Below, piece after piece: positions 43,342 through 44,260 of a stretch of DNA of 44,260 nt. The notes under the pieces are model-generated. The model was given only the letters and a program-made list of their open reading frames with translations, had not been told where the DNA came from and searched no databases. Both the position numbers and the translations under genes were made by a program. This DNA is from Bacteroidaceae bacterium (lineage in GTDB: Bacteria > Bacteroidota > Bacteroidia > Bacteroidales > Bacteroidaceae). The DNA lies in NCBI GenBank assembly GCA_024401305.1, contig JAKSLI010000022.1, positions 1-44,260 on the forward strand. Direction: 5' to 3'. Position 1 is the first letter of the stretch. Every line of letters starts with the position of its first letter.

Positions 43342-43823
43342 CCCCCCAAGGGGGAACTTTTAATAGTTTACATTTATGAAGGCAAGATTTGTAACAGCAG
43401 ATCCTGGTTATTATAGTTTGCTAAAGACATTTGCTGATAAAAACAAAGAACATCAGACAGATGCAGAGCAACTATTATGGTATTACCTTTCTAATAATAA
43501 TTGGGGACTAAGATTTCGCCGACAGTATATTATTGGTACATATATTGCTGATTTTGTCTGCTTAAAGAGTAATACTATTATAGAGATAGATGGTGGTTAT
43601 CATTCTCAGGAATGTCAGCAAGCCAAAGATTTGATTAGAACTACTAATCTTGAGCAGATGGGGTTTAAGGTTATACGATTCACTAATGAACGAGTATTCT
43701 CGGACCTTTCTGCTGTCTTAGATGAAATATTCAATTTTGTTGTTAAACATTTAGATATAAAATAGAGCTCTTAACCCTCCAGAGTATAAAAACTCCTCCC
43801 CTTGGGGGAGGTTGGGAGGGGTC
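43332..43823 (+). mobile_element. 492-bp element with inverted GC-rich ends carrying a DUF559 gene
   Basis: The left end (43332-43366) is GACCCCCTAACC, palindrome, GGGGGAACTTTTAATAGT. The right end (about 43768-43823) is CTCTTAACCCTCCAGAG, ATAAAAA, then a CTCCTCCCCTTGGGGGAGG palindrome and GTTGGGAGGGGTC. Outer termini are GACCCC and GGGGTC. Everything between the ends is one AT-rich gene (43376-43765). The unit separates trpA from trpB, two genes that are usually adjacent. No clear target-site duplication was found. Confidence 0.7.
43376..43765 (+). CDS. DUF559 (Vsr-like PD-(D/E)xK) nuclease-family protein
   Basis: A 129-residue protein of the DUF559 family, related in fold to very-short-patch-repair endonucleases. 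Motif residues seen are Glu31 in [26 protein letters not shown] with Arg48-Arg49 and Asp59, IIEIDGGYH with Glu70, Asp72 and His76, then [14 protein letters not shown]. The set of one early Glu, an Asp and an ExD is what this nuclease fold needs, so it is probably active. The gene is much more AT-rich than the trp genes on either side and uses different codons. It is closely framed by repeat ends (nine bases on the left, about two on the right). It has no obvious role in tryptophan synthesis. DNA cleavage or processing of the repeat ends is the main hypothesis. Confidence 0.88.
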   Translation: MKARFVTADPGYYSLLKTFADKNKEHQTDAEQLLWYYLSNNNWGLRFRRQYIIGTYIADFVCLKSNTIIEIDGGYHSQECQQAKDLIRTTNLEQMGFKVIRFTNERVFSDLSAVLDEIFNFVVKHLDIK

Positions 43824-43827
43824 GATT

Positions 43828-44260
43828 ATGAATTTTTTCGTTGATGAAAACGGATTCTACGGCAACTACGGTGGTGCCTACATCCCAGAAATATTATACA
43901 AGACAGTAAAAGACCTTGAGGCTGCTTATAAGCCTATCCTCGACAGCGAGGAGTTCAAGCAGGAATATCACGCTCTGCTGAAGGATTACGTCGGCCGTCC
44001 TTCGCCTCTCTACTATGCAAAGCGCATGTCGGAGAAGTACGGCTGCCAGCTCTACCTCAAGCGTGAAGACCTCAACCACACTGGTGCTCACAAGATTAAC
44101 AACGCTCTCGGTCAGATTCTCCTTGCGAAGAAGATGGGCAAGACTCGCATCATCGCCGAGACTGGTGCCGGTCAGCATGGTGTTGCTACAGCTACAGCCT
44201 GCGCACTTATGGACATGCCTTGCACCGTTTATATGGGTGCTCTCGATGTTCAGCGTCAGC
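43828..44260 (+). CDS. trpB: tryptophan synthase beta subunit (3' partial)
   Basis: Condenses indole with serine using PLP. The first 144 codons are present: ATG at 43828 ([20 protein letters not shown]), [36 protein letters not shown] with the PLP-binding Lys, and [14 protein letters not shown]. The frame stays open to the window end, so about two-thirds of the gene lies outside. GGAGG at eight bases before the ATG comes from the right end of the DUF559 element. Placement after trpA with an intervening element is atypical. Confidence 0.97.
   Translation, partial: MNFFVDENGFYGNYGGAYIPEILYKTVKDLEAAYKPILDSEEFKQEYHALLKDYVGRPSPLYYAKRMSEKYGCQLYLKREDLNHTGAHKINNALGQILLAKKMGKTRIIAETGAGQHGVATATACALMDMPCTVYMGALDVQRQ

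Overview
The window comes from a Bacteroidota chromosome, most likely a Prevotella-like member of the Bacteroidales. The grounds are a SusC/SusD polysaccharide utilisation locus, the lineage-specific families DUF4271 and DUF4294, a lipoprotein TamA homologue (TamL type), an adhesin-like protein with a T9SS-type C-terminal tail, promoters of the TTTG-N19-TAnnTTTG type, and a general lack of Shine-Dalgarno sequences. The species cannot be fixed from the sequence alone.

Layout. 1-10590 (+): ribosome and RNA polymerase operon rplK (5' partial)-rplA-rplJ-rplL-rpoB-rpoC, with two hairpins between rplL and rpoB and a strong terminator after rpoC. 10640-11398 (-): an EcsC-like membrane protein. 11703-22577 (+): a compact PUL of susC, susD, two surface glycan-binding lipoproteins and a GH5 endoglucanase-like lipoprotein. 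The SusC carries a C-terminal OmpA-like extension, and the GH5 gene has a one-base frameshift in its BACON domain. 22701-27723 (-): tyrS, yidD, rnpA, hemD, DUF4271 and metK. 28244-34609 (-): an HHH/outer-membrane-barrel protein, a secreted choice-of-anchor-J protein, a PuuD-M19 dipeptidase fusion and an Lrp/AsnC regulator. 34835-39258 (-): DUF4294, tamL, a TrmH-type RNA methyltransferase and rpe. 39577 to the end (+): a tryptophan operon trpD-C-F-A-[DUF559]-B. It has a good promoter, a 19-codon leader peptide with three consecutive Trp codons, and a terminator hairpin, which together form a textbook attenuator layout.

The most unusual content lies in the repeats. (1) A family of GC-rich palindromes with GACCCC...GGGGTC outer ends sits in the trp operon and around trmH, tamL, DUF4294 and lrp. 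Between trpA and trpB two such ends bound a 492-bp unit whose only gene is an AT-rich DUF559 (Vsr-like) nuclease. Between trpF and trpA near-identical ends bound a 130-bp unit with no gene. This looks like an autonomous element beside a miniature derivative, comparable in logic to REP/RAYT systems but with a different enzyme. Members of the family also lie in frame inside trmH and inside the signal-peptide region of the DUF4294 gene, and one forms the C-terminus of TrpF. (2) A second family consists of short tandem arrays, mostly 7-mers, whose unit sequence differs at each locus. They are often inverted around a hairpin and fill intergenic regions; one lies within a signal-peptide coding region. 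(3) An inverted pair of a modular GC-rich repeat lies between the second glycan-binding protein and GH5.

Functionally the window combines growth machinery (ribosome, RNA polymerase, tRNA charging, SAM, RNase P) with beta-glucan-type polysaccharide capture and cleavage, envelope biogenesis and tryptophan biosynthesis.
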